Assembly (NCBI RefSeq): GCF_029624655.1
Contig: NZ_JARRSA010000036.1
Coordinates: 1 to 39,512, forward strand
Source of the DNA: Roseicyclus salinarum
GTDB taxonomy: Bacteria > Pseudomonadota > Alphaproteobacteria > Rhodobacterales > Rhodobacteraceae
DNA: 39,512 bases
Direction of reading: 5' to 3'
Every line of letters begins with the position of its first letter. The stretch's first letter is position 1. Shown piece after piece: positions 17,481-25,547 of this stretch. A program made the translations under genes and the position numbers. Under the pieces are notes generated by a model, which saw nothing but the letters and a program-made list of their open reading frames with translations, did no database searches and was not told the origin of the DNA.

Positions 17481-17509
17481 AAGGGGCGCGGACTTGCGCC
17501 GCGCCCCTT
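17481..17509 (-). terminator. intra-operon hairpin between bztA and bztB
   Basis: AAGGGGCGCGG and CCGCGCCCCTT form an 11-bp perfect stem with a 7-nt loop, starting 11 nt after the bztA stop. The 3' side continues TTTCC rather than a real U-tract, so it fits an mRNA-stabilising or partial-termination element that raises binding protein over permease. Confidence 0.6.
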
Positions 17510-17519
17510 CCGTTTTCTC

Positions 17520-18539
17520 TTAGCGGAACGGCGGCGAGTAGAGCAGGCCGCCTTCGGTCCACTGCGCGTTCAGACCGCGCGCCAGACCGATCGGGGTGTT
17601 CTCGCCGATGTTGCTTTCGAAGATCTCGCCGTAGTTGCCGACCGACGACAGGACGCGGACGCCCCAGTCGGTGTCGAGCCCGATCATCGCGCCGAGGTCA
17701 CCCTCGGTGCCGAGCATACGGTTGATCTCGGGGTTGTTCGTGCCCTCGGCCAGTTCGGCGACGTTGGCCGACGTGACGCCGTACTCTTCGGCCGCGATCA
17801 GCAGGTTCAGCGTCCAGCGGGCGATGTCGCCCCACTCGTTGTCGCCGTGGCGAACGAGCGGACCGAGCGGCTCCTTCGAGATGATCTCGGGAAGGATGAC
17901 GTGCGCCGAGGGATCCTCGAACGTGGCGCGCGTGGCGGCCAGGCCCGATGCGTCGGTCGTGTAGACGTCGCAGGCACCGGCGAGGTACTGCTGCTGCGCC
18001 TCGGCGTTCGTCTCGATCGGGACGGGCTCGTAGCTCATGTTGTTCGCCGCGAAGAAGTCGGCGAGGTTGAGCTCGGTCGTGGTGCCGGTCTGGATGCAGA
18101 CGGTTGCGCCGTCGAGTTCCATGGCCGACGAGACGCCGAGGTCGCGCGGAACCATGAAGCCCTGGCCGTCATAGTAGTTGATGCCGACGAACTCGAAGTT
18201 GAGATCGTTGTCGCGGCTGAACGTCCAGGTCGTGTTCCGCGCGAGCAGGTCGATTTCGCCCGAGGCAAGCGCCGTGAAGCGCGTCTGGCCGGTGGTGGGA
18301 ACGAACTGGACCGCCGTGGGATCGCCGAGAACGGCTGCGGCGACAGCGCGGCAGATCGCGACGTCAAAGCCCTGCCACTCGCCGCTGGCATCCGGCGCTG
18401 CAAAACCGGCAAGACCGGTGGTGACGCCGCAGTTCAGCGAGCCCCGATCCTGCACCTGTTCCAGCGTCGACTGCGCGGCTGCGGCGCCGGCCAGAAGGCC
18501 GGCCGCAGCGAGCGTGCCGAAAAATACGGATTTAGTCAT
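17520..18539 (-). CDS. bztA: amino-acid ABC transporter periplasmic binding protein (Bzt/Aap type)
   Basis: A 339-aa secreted solute-binding protein. MTKSVFFGTLAAAGLLAGAAAAQS is a clear signal peptide (the KS charge, a hydrophobic Ala/Leu core, predicted cleavage at AAA-QS). The mature domain starts TLEQVQDRGSLNCGVTTG and has the family blocks GFDVAICRAVAAAVLGD and FTALASGEIDLLARNTTWT. CIQTGTTTELNLADFF and WGDIARWTLN are further AapJ/BztA-like blocks. ATG 18539 follows a strong AGGAAGAGG Shine-Dalgarno sequence; the longer in-frame extension to 18602 is rejected. It is first in the operon, preceded by a dyad-rich promoter region. Confidence 0.96.
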   Translation of the reverse strand: MTKSVFFGTLAAAGLLAGAAAAQSTLEQVQDRGSLNCGVTTGLAGFAAPDASGEWQGFDVAICRAVAAAVLGDPTAVQFVPTTGQTRFTALASGEIDLLARNTTWTFSRDNDLNFEFVGINYYDGQGFMVPRDLGVSSAMELDGATVCIQTGTTTELNLADFFAANNMSYEPVPIETNAEAQQQYLAGACDVYTTDASGLAATRATFEDPSAHVILPEIISKEPLGPLVRHGDNEWGDIARWTLNLLIAAEEYGVTSANVAELAEGTNNPEINRMLGTEGDLGAMIGLDTDWGVRVLSSVGNYGEIFESNIGENTPIGLARGLNAQWTEGGLLYSPPFR

Positions 18540-18560
18540 GTTAACCTCTTCCTGGTGGAC

Positions 18561-18602
18561 TGCCCTTTGGGCTTGGTAGTTGTGCCCGACGGGCAATGTC
18601 AA
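18561..18602 (-). promoter_or_regulatory. candidate bztA promoter with paired dyad operators
   Basis: On the minus strand TTGACA (18602-18597), an 18-nt spacer and TACCAA (18578-18573) can serve as -35 and -10. One dyad, TGCCC-GAC-GGGCA on the plus strand (18583-18595), fills the spacer. A second, GCCC-TTT-GGGC (18562-18572), lies just past the -10. Their centres are 22 bp apart, about two helical turns. The -10 is weak. Confidence 0.45.
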
Positions 18603-18611
18603 AGCGTCCGC

Positions 18612-18647
18612 GAGGGGGCAAACCCCCTCAACGCCCGCAAAATGGGC
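18612..18647 (-). other. hairpins further upstream of bztA
   Basis: GAGGGGG-CAAA-CCCCCTC (18612-18629) is a perfect 7-bp stem, followed by GCCC-N7-GGGC (18633-18647). An alternative promoter, TTGACC near 18667-18662 with CATTTT about 18 nt on, would place them in the leader RNA. No coding sequence is seen in 18540-18773. Confidence 0.4.
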
Positions 18648-18773
18648 AGGTCGCGCCGCTCAGGTCAAGGGCTACGCTTGCCGAAATAACCCTGCGTCAC
18701 CATCGTTTTTGCATGGTTGTCCGGCATATGCCTTCAATTTGTGCAATAAAGCCGGGGAGATGGCCGGACCGCG

Positions 18774-19490
18774 TCAGGAAGAAACCGCCGAGAGCCGCCA
18801 GAACCTGTCGGCGTGGCGAAATTGCTCGAACTTGTAGGCGGCGGCTTCCGCGGCCTCCTCGTCCTCGCCCCACTGCTCGATCTGCCAGTCCTCGTCGATC
18901 CGGCTCAACCGCCAGCCAGCCTCGACGTCGATCCGCCCGCCGGCCACCGCAAGCCCCAGGATCAGCGACCCCGACAGCGTCACGAGATCGTGCAGCGCGG
19001 TCAGCCGGAACGGATCCAGAGCGCGCAGGCCGAGCGCGAGGCGTTCGAGCGACTCCGCCGGCTGCGCGACGGGCAGGATGCCAGCCGTGGCAAGCAGCCG
19101 GGCGCCGTGGGCCTCCGCCGCCCAGTCCAGCAAGGGATCCCAGCCCTTCGCCTGCCGCTCGGCCAGCGCCTCGGGGCTTTCGGCGCGGTGGCACAGAAGA
19201 TCCGTCTCGGCATAGGCGGCGAGCATCCCCGCCACCTCGTCATGCTGCGGGGCGACGCGGTCGATAGCCGAATTGGCCGAACGCGTGACGGGCATGGAAA
19301 GGGCGTCGATGTCGCCCTCCTGCGCGGCCCATTCCTCGGCCACGGCCAGCGCCATGGCTTCGGTCGGCAGGTCCATCGCGGCCTTTGCGGGCGTGCGGAC
19401 AGGGCGCGAATCAAGCAGGACGTGCCAGCCGCCCTCGTTGCGCGCCACCGACACGTCCTTCCAGAACCGTTTCGCCTTCCAGCCGCTCAT
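18774..19490 (-). CDS. ATP12-family F1-ATPase assembly chaperone
   Basis: A 238-aa protein of the ATP12 family, which in mitochondria binds the F1 alpha subunit during ATP synthase assembly; alphaproteobacteria carry homologues. Recognisable blocks are KRFWKDVSVARNEGGWHVLLDSRPVRTPAK at the N-terminus, AVAEEWAAQEGDID-LSMPVTRSANSAIDRV, YAETDLLCHRAESPEALAERQAKGWDPLLDW, and a C-terminal helix ending FEQFRHADRFWRL. ATG 19490 overlaps the HAD phosphatase stop in ATGA; the frame continues far upstream but that part is antisense or out-of-phase sequence. It is last in the rarA-crcB-rluA-family-HAD run. Confidence 0.92.
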   Translation of the reverse strand: MSGWKAKRFWKDVSVARNEGGWHVLLDSRPVRTPAKAAMDLPTEAMALAVAEEWAAQEGDIDALSMPVTRSANSAIDRVAPQHDEVAGMLAAYAETDLLCHRAESPEALAERQAKGWDPLLDWAAEAHGARLLATAGILPVAQPAESLERLALGLRALDPFRLTALHDLVTLSGSLILGLAVAGGRIDVEAGWRLSRIDEDWQIEQWGEDEEAAEAAAYKFEQFRHADRFWRLSAVSS

Positions 19491-20167
19491 GGGCCCTGTA
19501 GAACCGTCTCGATGGCGGACGGCAAGGCCGAAAACTCGCCGATCAGCGTGTCGGCGCCGGCGGCCCGCAGCGCATCCGCGGCGTGATAGCCCCAGTTCAC
19601 GCCCACGGTGCGGAAGCCCGCCGCGCGGCCCATCTCCATGTCGAAGGTCGTGTCGCCGACGATGACCGATCGCGCCTCGTCGGCGCCGGTTTCGCGCAGG
19701 CAGGCCTCGAGCATGGCGGGATGCGGCTTGGAGGGGTGGTCGTCGGCCACCTGCACCGTCTGAAACAGGCCGCCGAAGCCGTGCAGTTCGAACAGGTGGT
19801 CGAGGCCGCGCCGCGATTTGCCGGTGGCAATGCCCAGAAGCGTCCATGGATCGGCGGCGAGCGCCTCGAGGCAATCGCGCGCACCCGGGAAAAGCGGCGA
19901 CAGAAGCGCGCCGTCGTCATCCTGGCGCAGCGCCGCGAAGGCGGCCTTGTAGGCGGCGACGAGGTCCTCGATCCGGTCGGGCATGTCCGGGGCGAGCCGC
20001 GCCATCGCCACGGGAAGCGACAGGCCGACGATGCCGAGGACGGACGGGCGCGGCGGGGGAGAATGGCCGATCGAGGCGAAGGCGCGTTCCATCGCCGCCC
20101 AGATATGGGCCTGGCTGTCGACAAGCGTGCCGTCCACGTCGAAGACGACGAGGCGGAGCACGCTCAT
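19487..20167 (-). CDS. HAD superfamily phosphatase (phosphoglycolate phosphatase-like)
   Basis: A 226-aa haloacid-dehalogenase-fold hydrolase with an alpha-helical cap (subclass IA). Motif I DVDGTLVDS places the nucleophile at Asp9-Asp11, motif II is GIATGKSRRG, the conserved Lys is in DDHPSKPHP, and motif III/IV is VIVGDTTFDMEMGRAAG. This is the Gph/PpaX-like pattern, but the true substrate is not readable. It overlaps the upstream pseudouridine synthase gene and the downstream ATP12 gene by 4 nt each. Confidence 0.92.
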   Translation of the reverse strand: MSVLRLVVFDVDGTLVDSQAHIWAAMERAFASIGHSPPPRPSVLGIVGLSLPVAMARLAPDMPDRIEDLVAAYKAAFAALRQDDDGALLSPLFPGARDCLEALAADPWTLLGIATGKSRRGLDHLFELHGFGGLFQTVQVADDHPSKPHPAMLEACLRETGADEARSVIVGDTTFDMEMGRAAGFRTVGVNWGYHAADALRAAGADTLIGEFSALPSAIETVLQGP

Positions 20168-21204
20168 TCCTCCTCCGCGAAGGGATCGTCGGGCACGTCG
20201 CGCGCCGACCATTCCAGCGCCGCCCACGTGCGCTCCATGTGCTCGGGCAGGGGGGCGGTCAGGTGCAGCCGGCCGCCGGTGACAGGATGGGTGAGCGTGA
20301 GCGACCGCGCATGCAGGTGCAGCTTGCGGCTCATCTCGCCGCCCAGTTGCGCGCCCCAGCCGTCGCCGAGGTTCTCCTGCCCCGATCCGCCATACTTGCC
20401 GTCGCCCACGATCGGATGGCCCAGTTCCGCCATGTGCGCGCGCAGCTGGTGCGTGCGCCCGGTGACGGGCACCAGCGCGCACCAGCTGAGGCGCGTGCCA
20501 AGCGCGGACAGCACGGCGTAGTCCGTCACCGCGCGCTTGGCGTCCGGCGTCGTCTCGACCTCGTCGGGGTGGATGCAGTGCATCTTCTCGCCCTCGCCGC
20601 CCTTGCCGTGCCCCGGCGCCTTCACCAGCCCGAAGCGGATCGTGCCCATGCGCGGATGCGGCACGCCGGCGACCGCCGCCCAGTAGATCTTGCGCGCGTC
20701 GCGGGCGCGGAACGCCGCCGTCAGGGCCTTGGCGCTTTCGCGGCTCCGCGCGAGCAGGAGGATGCCGGAGGTGTCCTTGTCCAGCCGATGAACGAGGCGC
20801 GGCTTCTCGGACAGACCGAACTTCAGCGCCTCTGCGAGGCCGTCGACATGCCGCGTCTGGCCGCTGCCGCCCTGCGTCGGCAGGCCCGGCGGCTTGTTCA
20901 GCGCGATCAGGTGGTCGTCGCGGTAGATGACGGCGGCGCGCATCATCTCGGCGTCGGCATCGGAGATCCGCGGCTCGAGGAAGGACGGCGCCGGCTGGTC
21001 CGGCAGAGGCGGCACGCGCACCGCCTGCCCGGCCTCGACCCGCGTGGCGGGTTTCACGCGCGCGCCATCGACGCGGATCTCGCCCTTGCGGCAGCCCTTC
21101 TCGATGCGGCCTTGCGTGATCTGGGGAAAGCGCCGCTTGAGCCAGCGATCGAGGCGCTGGTCGCCCTCGCCCTCTGCGACGGTGACGGTCTGGACGCCGC
21201 TCAT
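20164..21204 (-). CDS. RluA-family 23S rRNA pseudouridine synthase (RluC-like)
   Basis: A 346-aa enzyme with an N-terminal S4 RNA-binding domain (QRLDRWLKRRFPQITQGRIEK) and the RluA catalytic domain. The catalytic Asp is in HRLDKDTSGILLLA, preceded by LIALNKPPGLPTQGG, and VTGRTHQLRAHMAELGHPIVGDGKYG is the closing motif. RluC modifies U955, U2504 and U2580 of E. coli 23S rRNA; which uridines are hit here is unknown, so I leave the symbol blank. An insert of about 25 residues (KAPGHGKGGEGEKMH) lies after the catalytic motif. Both ends overlap neighbours by 4 nt. Confidence 0.92.
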   Translation of the reverse strand: MSGVQTVTVAEGEGDQRLDRWLKRRFPQITQGRIEKGCRKGEIRVDGARVKPATRVEAGQAVRVPPLPDQPAPSFLEPRISDADAEMMRAAVIYRDDHLIALNKPPGLPTQGGSGQTRHVDGLAEALKFGLSEKPRLVHRLDKDTSGILLLARSRESAKALTAAFRARDARKIYWAAVAGVPHPRMGTIRFGLVKAPGHGKGGEGEKMHCIHPDEVETTPDAKRAVTDYAVLSALGTRLSWCALVPVTGRTHQLRAHMAELGHPIVGDGKYGGSGQENLGDGWGAQLGGEMSRKLHLHARSLTLTHPVTGGRLHLTAPLPEHMERTWAALEWSARDVPDDPFAEEE

Positions 21205-21581
21205 GCCGGGACGCTCCTTGACAGGGCGAGGCCCGCGAAGAGCGCCGCGATGGACAGCACGACATTGGCCGCGACATAGACTGCCGCAAGCCCGACCGCG
21301 CCGCGTTCGTAAAGCGTGACCGCCTCGAGCGAGAAGGCCGAAAAGGTGGTGAAGCCGCCAAGGATGCCAGTCGCAACGAAGGGCGACAGGTGCGTCAGGC
21401 CGCGCTGCGCGGCGAGCCCGATGAACAGCCCCATGGCGAAAGAGCCCGCGACGTTCACCGTCAGGACGCCCAGCGGGAACGCCGGATGCCCGAAGGCCCG
21501 CACGAGGCCGACGCCGGTGAGGTAGCGCAGCACCGCGCCGATGGCGCCGCCGAGAGCGACTTGGAGGACAGGGGCGATCAT
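21201..21581 (-). CDS. crcB: fluoride-specific channel CrcB/Fluc
   Basis: A 126-aa four-TM channel that exports fluoride as an antiparallel dimer. The signatures are GGAIGAVLRYLTG at the N-terminus, the Na+/structural Asn in VNVAGSFAMG, and GGFTTFSAFSLEAV, where the paired Phe residues line the pore. No fluoride riboswitch was recognised in the 31-nt gap to rarA. Expression is probably from the rarA transcript, as the first of four genes joined by 4-nt overlaps. Confidence 0.95.
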   Translation of the reverse strand: MIAPVLQVALGGAIGAVLRYLTGVGLVRAFGHPAFPLGVLTVNVAGSFAMGLFIGLAAQRGLTHLSPFVATGILGGFTTFSAFSLEAVTLYERGAVGLAAVYVAANVVLSIAALFAGLALSRSVPA

Positions 21582-21612
21582 GGGCGCGGAATGGGCGTGC
21601 TGCGGGGCATTG

Positions 21613-22929
21613 TCAACGCTGCCGCTTCTTGCGCAGGCCCTCGAACCAGTCGAGACGCTTCTTCAGGTCCCGCTCGAAGCCGCGTTCGACAGGCTCGTAG
21701 AACTGCGCCCGGCTCATCCTGTCGGGGAAGTAGGACTGGCCCGAGAACCCCTCTTCGGCGTCGTGGTCGTATTCGTATCCCGCGCCGTAACCCTCGTCCT
21801 TCATCAGCTTGGTGGGCGCGTTCAGGATGTGCTTGGGCGGCGGCAGCGAGCCCGTCGACCTCGCGCTGGCCCGCGACGCCTTGTAGGCGACGTAGGCCGC
21901 GTTCGATTTCGGCGCGAGCGCGAGGTAGAGGACCGCCTGCGCCAGCGCCAGTTCGCCCTCGGGACTGCCCAGCCGTTCGTAGGTTTCCCATGCGTCGAGG
22001 CACTGGCGCTGCGCCGCCGGGTCGGCAAGGCCGATGTCCTCGACCGCCATCCGCGTGATGCGCCGCGCGAGGTAGCGGGGATCCTCGCCCCCCTCCAGCA
22101 TCCGCGCAAGCCAGTAGAGCGCGGCGTCGGGGTCCGAGCCGCGCACCGCCTTGTGCAGCGCGGAGATGAGGTTGTAGTGCGCATCGCCCGACTTGTCGTA
22201 TTGCGCCGCGCGGCGTTGCAGGCGGTGCGCGAGCCCGCCCGCATCGAGCGGGGCGGGCGTCTGCCAGCCGGCAATCTGCTCCACGAGGTTGAGAAGCGCG
22301 CGCCCGTCGCCGTCGGCCATGCCGATCAGCGCATGGCGCGCCTCGTCGGTAAGCGGCAGCCTGCGGCCGATCTCGGTCTCGGCGCGCTCCAGCATGGCGG
22401 TCAGCTCGTCGTCGGCGAGGCGCTGAAGCACGAGAACCTGCGCGCGCGACAGAAGCGCCGCGTTCAGCTCGAACGAGGGGTTCTCGGTCGTGGCGCCCAC
22501 CAGAAGGATCGTCCCGTCCTCCATGTGCGGCAGGAACCCGTCCTGCTGCGCCTTGTTGAAGCGGTGGATCTCGTCGACGAACAGAAGCGTCCCCTGCCCG
22601 TTGGCATGGCGATGCCTCGCCGCCTCGAACACCTTCCGCAACTCGGGGACCCCGGTGAAGATCGCGCTGATCTGGACGAAGTGGAGATCCGTCTCGTCCG
22701 CGAGCAGCCGCGCGATGGTCGTCTTGCCGACCCCCGGCGGCCCCCAGAAGACCAGCGAGGGAAGCGCGCCGCCGTCCAGCATGACGCGCAGGCTTCCTTC
22801 GGGTCCCAGAAGGTGCTGCTGCCCGATCACGTCGGACAGGCGCTTTGGCCGCAGGCGGTCCGCAAGCGGACGCGGGCCCTTTTCCGCCGGCTCCCCGGTA
22901 TTTGGCGCGCTGTCGAAGAGGTCTGTCAT
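21613..22929 (-). CDS. rarA: replication-associated recombination protein A (MgsA/WRNIP1 family AAA+ ATPase)
   Basis: A 438-aa AAA+ ATPase acting at stalled replication forks, related to clamp-loader subunits. Near the N-terminus PLADRLRPKRLSDVIGQQHLLG is the family entry motif. Walker A GPPGVGKT is at 63-70, Walker B LLFVDEIHRFNK at 115-126, and sensor 1 GATTENPSFELN at 145-156. The C-terminal tetramerisation region shows KSGDAHYNLISALHKAVRGSDPDAALYWLARML, also diagnostic. Length is standard. A promoter-like element ends only about 10 nt before the ATG. Confidence 0.96.
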   Translation of the reverse strand: MTDLFDSAPNTGEPAEKGPRPLADRLRPKRLSDVIGQQHLLGPEGSLRVMLDGGALPSLVFWGPPGVGKTTIARLLADETDLHFVQISAIFTGVPELRKVFEAARHRHANGQGTLLFVDEIHRFNKAQQDGFLPHMEDGTILLVGATTENPSFELNAALLSRAQVLVLQRLADDELTAMLERAETEIGRRLPLTDEARHALIGMADGDGRALLNLVEQIAGWQTPAPLDAGGLAHRLQRRAAQYDKSGDAHYNLISALHKAVRGSDPDAALYWLARMLEGGEDPRYLARRITRMAVEDIGLADPAAQRQCLDAWETYERLGSPEGELALAQAVLYLALAPKSNAAYVAYKASRASARSTGSLPPPKHILNAPTKLMKDEGYGAGYEYDHDAEEGFSGQSYFPDRMSRAQFYEPVERGFERDLKKRLDWFEGLRKKRQR

Positions 22930-22938
22930 GCTGGGGTC

Positions 22939-22968
22939 ACTCTACCGCTGCCGGAGGGCGGGCTTCAA
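22939..22968 (-). promoter_or_regulatory. candidate rarA promoter
   Basis: TTGAAG (22968-22963), 18-nt spacer and TAGAGT (22944-22939) on the minus strand. The -10 ends 9 nt before the ATG, so the mRNA would be almost leaderless, in keeping with the absence of a Shine-Dalgarno sequence. Confidence 0.4.
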
Positions 22969-23001
22969 TGCGTGCCGGGGGCCGGGGCCGGTCCCGGAAA
23001 C

Positions 23002-23029
23002 GCAAAATCCCCGGCCTGCCGGCCGGGGA
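23002..23029 (-). terminator. Rho-independent terminator after rplQ
   Basis: CCCCGGCC-TGCC-GGCCGGGG (23009-23028) is a perfect 8-bp stem. Reading the minus strand it is followed by ATTTTGC. It ends the alpha operon and separates it from rarA. Confidence 0.8.
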
Positions 23030-23075
23030 CGTTGATCGTGGTTCGGTGCTGCGGCCGCCGGAACGGCCGGGCGCC

Positions 23076-23501
23076 TCAATCCTCGTCGCCGAGCGCCTCT
23101 TCGGCCTCGACGCGGGCGCGATCGCCGGCGCCCTTGGCGTCGGGGTCGCGCTCGACGAATTCGATGATCGCCATCGGCGCCATGTCACCGTAGCGGAAGC
23201 CCGCCTTCAGGACGCGGACGTAGCCACCCTGACGCTCGGCGTAGCGGGGGCCGAGGATGTCGAACAGCTTGGCGACGTGGGCGTCCTGCTTGAGCTGAGC
23301 CGCGGCCTGGCGGCGGGCATGCAGGTCGCCGCGCTTGGCGAGCGTGATCAGCTTTTCCACCACAGGGCGCAGTTCCTTCGCCTTAGGCAGGGTCGTCTTG
23401 ATCTGTTCGTGTTCGATGAGCGAGCCGGCCATGTTGGCGAACATCGACTTGCGATGTTCTGCGGTCCGGTTCAGGCGGCGATATCCGCGGGCGTGGCGCA
23501 T
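23076..23501 (-). CDS. rplQ: 50S ribosomal protein L17
   Basis: A 141-aa large-subunit protein; its N-terminal 120 residues follow the L17 pattern ([38 protein letters not shown], then [18 protein letters not shown] and [18 protein letters not shown]). The last 20 residues are an acidic tail, AEEALGDED, common in alphaproteobacterial L17. It is the final gene of the alpha operon, 128 nt after rpoA. Confidence 0.97.
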   Translation of the reverse strand: MRHARGYRRLNRTAEHRKSMFANMAGSLIEHEQIKTTLPKAKELRPVVEKLITLAKRGDLHARRQAAAQLKQDAHVAKLFDILGPRYAERQGGYVRVLKAGFRYGDMAPMAIIEFVERDPDAKGAGDRARVEAEEALGDED

Positions 23502-23606
23502 GATTCAGGTCTCCGTTTGATGCTTTGTCCAGGATCCGTGCGTTGCGGACCCATCCTTGTTGGGGCGGAATTGCCCGGGTGCCGACGAATGCGGCGGGGT
23601 GCGGTG

Positions 23607-23624
23607 CGGGGGCCGAAGCCCCCG
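23607..23624 (-). other. UUCG-tetraloop hairpin just after rpoA
   Basis: On the minus (transcribed) strand CGGGGGC-TTCG-GCCCCCG forms a 7-bp stem capped by the very stable C(UUCG)G tetraloop, 5 nt after the rpoA stop. No U-tract follows, so a 3'-end stabilising or processing site is more likely than termination. Confidence 0.6.
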
Positions 23625-23629
23625 TCCCG

Positions 23630-24646
23630 TCAGAAGTTGTCTTCGTATTTCTTGGCCAGTTCCTCGATGTTGTCGGGCGGCCAATCCACGATGTCCATGC
23701 CGAGATGAAGGCCCATGCCCGAAAGCACTTCCTTGATCTCGTTCAGCGACTTTCGCCCGAAGTTCGGAGTGCGGAGCATTTCCGCCTCGGTCTTCTGGAT
23801 CAGGTCGCCGATATAGACGATGTTGTCGTTCTTCAGGCAGTTCGCCGAACGCACCGAAAGCTCGAGCTCGTCCACCTTCTTGAGGAGGAGCGGGTTGAAC
23901 TCCAGGTCGTCCTCGTCGTCCGCGCGGCCGGCCGATTCCGGCTCGTCGAAGTTGACGAAGATCGACAGCTGGTCCTGCAGGATGCGCGCGGCATAGGCCA
24001 CGGCATCGTCGGGCGTGACCGAGCCGTCGGTTTCCAGCTTCAGCGTCAGCTTGTCGTAGTCGAGGACCTGCCCCTCACGCGTGGGCTGCACGTCGTAGGA
24101 CACCTTGCGGACCGGCGAATAGATCGCGTCGATCGGGATGAGGCCGATGGGCGCGTCCTCGGGACGGTTCTTGTCGGACGAGACGTAACCCTTGCCCGTG
24201 CTCACCGTCAGCTCGATGTAGAGGTCCGCACCGTCGTCGAGGTGGCAGATCACGTGGTCCTTGTTCAGGACCTCGATGCCCGCGCTTTCCGAGATGTCGC
24301 CCGCCGTCACGACCTTGGGGCCGCGCGCCGAGATCGAAAGGCGCTTGGGCCCCTCGGTCTCCATCCGCAGGGCGACGCCCTTGAGGTTCAGGACGATGTC
24401 GGTGACGTCCTCGCGGACGCCCGCGACGCTCGAGAACTCGTGCAGCACGCCGTCGATCTGGACGCTGGTGATGGCCGCGCCCTGAAGCGAGCTCATCAGC
24501 ACCCGGCGCAGCGCGTTGCCGAGCGTGAGGCCGAAGCCCCGCTCCAACGGCTCGGCGACGACGGTCGCCTTGCGCGCGGGATCGTTGCCCGGCTGAACGA
24601 CCAGCTGGGTCGGCTTGATGAGCTCTTGCCAATTCTTGTGGATCAT
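23630..24646 (-). CDS. rpoA: DNA-directed RNA polymerase subunit alpha
   Basis: A 338-aa RNA polymerase subunit that nucleates core assembly and contacts upstream promoter DNA. The N-terminal domain has [26 protein letters not shown] (dimerisation). The linker, [27 protein letters not shown], is acidic. The C-terminal domain [41 protein letters not shown] carries the Arg of the 265 determinant and the NFGRKS helix-hairpin-helix. ATG 24646 is the only sensible start. A 13-bp hairpin lies between it and rpsK. Confidence 0.98.
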   Translation of the reverse strand: MIHKNWQELIKPTQLVVQPGNDPARKATVVAEPLERGFGLTLGNALRRVLMSSLQGAAITSVQIDGVLHEFSSVAGVREDVTDIVLNLKGVALRMETEGPKRLSISARGPKVVTAGDISESAGIEVLNKDHVICHLDDGADLYIELTVSTGKGYVSSDKNRPEDAPIGLIPIDAIYSPVRKVSYDVQPTREGQVLDYDKLTLKLETDGSVTPDDAVAYAARILQDQLSIFVNFDEPESAGRADDEDDLEFNPLLLKKVDELELSVRSANCLKNDNIVYIGDLIQKTEAEMLRTPNFGRKSLNEIKEVLSGMGLHLGMDIVDWPPDNIEELAKKYEDNF

Positions 24647-24710
24647 GCGTCGCCTCCATTCCTGTGGCGCGGGGATCCATCCGCGTCACGCTCGAGGATC
24701 AAAATGACGT

Positions 24711-24741
24711 CGGCAGGCCGCATGGATGATGCAGCCTGCCG
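24711..24741 (-). terminator. 13-bp hairpin between rpsK and rpoA
   Basis: On the minus strand CGGCAGGCTGCAT pairs with ATGCGGCCTGCCG around a CATCC loop. All pairs are Watson-Crick except one U-G. The plus strand has a C-A mismatch there, so the fold favours RNA made from the minus strand. GACGTCATTTTG follows; attenuation is possible. Confidence 0.6.
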
Positions 24742-24757
24742 TAGGATTTCCGTGGCC

Positions 24758-25147
24758 TCAGACGCGGCGGCGCTTGGGCGGACGGCAGCCGTTGTGGGCA
24801 ATCGGGGTCACGTCGCGGATGGACGTGATCTGGAAGCCGACGGCCGCGAGCGCGCGAAGGGCGCTTTCACGGCCGGAGCCGGGGCCCTGAACCTCGATCT
24901 CGATGGTCTTGACGCCATGCTCCTGCGCCTTGCGGCCCGCGTCCTCGGCGGCCATCTGGGCGGCGTAGGGGGTCGACTTGCGCGACCCCTTGAAGCCCAT
25001 GGTGCCGGCGGACGACCAGGAGATCGCGTTGCCCTGAACGTCGGAGATCAGGATCTTGGTGTTGTTGAAGGACGAGTTCACATGCGCCACACCGGCGGCG
25101 ATGTTCTTCGAGACCTTGCGCTTTGCGGGACGACGATCGCGTGCCAT
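24758..25147 (-). CDS. rpsK: 30S ribosomal protein S11
   Basis: A 129-aa platform protein of the small subunit. Family blocks are [58 protein letters not shown] and the C-terminal [17 protein letters not shown]. Length and both ends match the family. It starts 15 nt after rpsM and is read from the same transcript. Confidence 0.98.
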   Translation of the reverse strand: MARDRRPAKRKVSKNIAAGVAHVNSSFNNTKILISDVQGNAISWSSAGTMGFKGSRKSTPYAAQMAAEDAGRKAQEHGVKTIEIEVQGPGSGRESALRALAAVGFQITSIRDVTPIAHNGCRPPKRRRV

Positions 25148-25162
25148 TTCAGATGCCCTCCC

Positions 25163-25531
25163 TTATTTCTTCTTGCCGGCGATGGCTTTGGCCGGGCCCT
25201 TGCGGGTGCGCGCGTTGGTGTGCGTGCGCTGGCCGCGGACCGGCAGGTTGCGGCGATGGCGCAGGCCGCGGTAGCTGCCGAGGTCCATCAGGCGCTTGAT
25301 GTTCATCTGCGTCTCGCGGCGCAGGTCGCCCTCGACGGTCAGGTTCGCGTCGATGTGCTCGCGGATCTGGAGCACTTCGGCATCCGACAGCTCGTTGACG
25401 CGGCGCGTCTGGTCGATGCCGACGGCATCGCAGATCTCGCGCGCGGTCGTGCGGCCGATCCCGGTGATGTAGGTGAGCGCGATGGGAACGCGCTTGGCGG
25501 TGGGGATGTTGACCCCTGCGATTCGTGCCAA
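25163..25531 (-). CDS. rpsM: 30S ribosomal protein S13
   Basis: A 122-aa protein of the small-subunit head that contacts the P-site tRNA and bridges to the large subunit. It begins [30 protein letters not shown], has the helix-two-turn-helix region [29 protein letters not shown], and ends AIAGKKK. The start codon is TTG at 25531, fixed by the invariant second residue; it is preceded by TTGAGGA at good spacing. The rare start and the stem ending right before the Shine-Dalgarno sequence suggest tight translational control. Confidence 0.97.
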   Translation of the reverse strand: MARIAGVNIPTAKRVPIALTYITGIGRTTAREICDAVGIDQTRRVNELSDAEVLQIREHIDANLTVEGDLRRETQMNIKRLMDLGSYRGLRHRRNLPVRGQRTHTNARTRKGPAKAIAGKKK

Positions 25532-25547
25532 GGCTTTTGGTCCTCAA

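Noticed and set aside
18540-18773. Small gene or sRNA upstream of bztA
   Set aside because: No frame with a start, ribosome-binding site and plausible composition; hairpins and promoter-like bases explain the region better.
21582-21612. Fluoride riboswitch before crcB
   Set aside because: The gap is only 31 nt and shows no crcB-motif fold; crcB is read from the rarA transcript.
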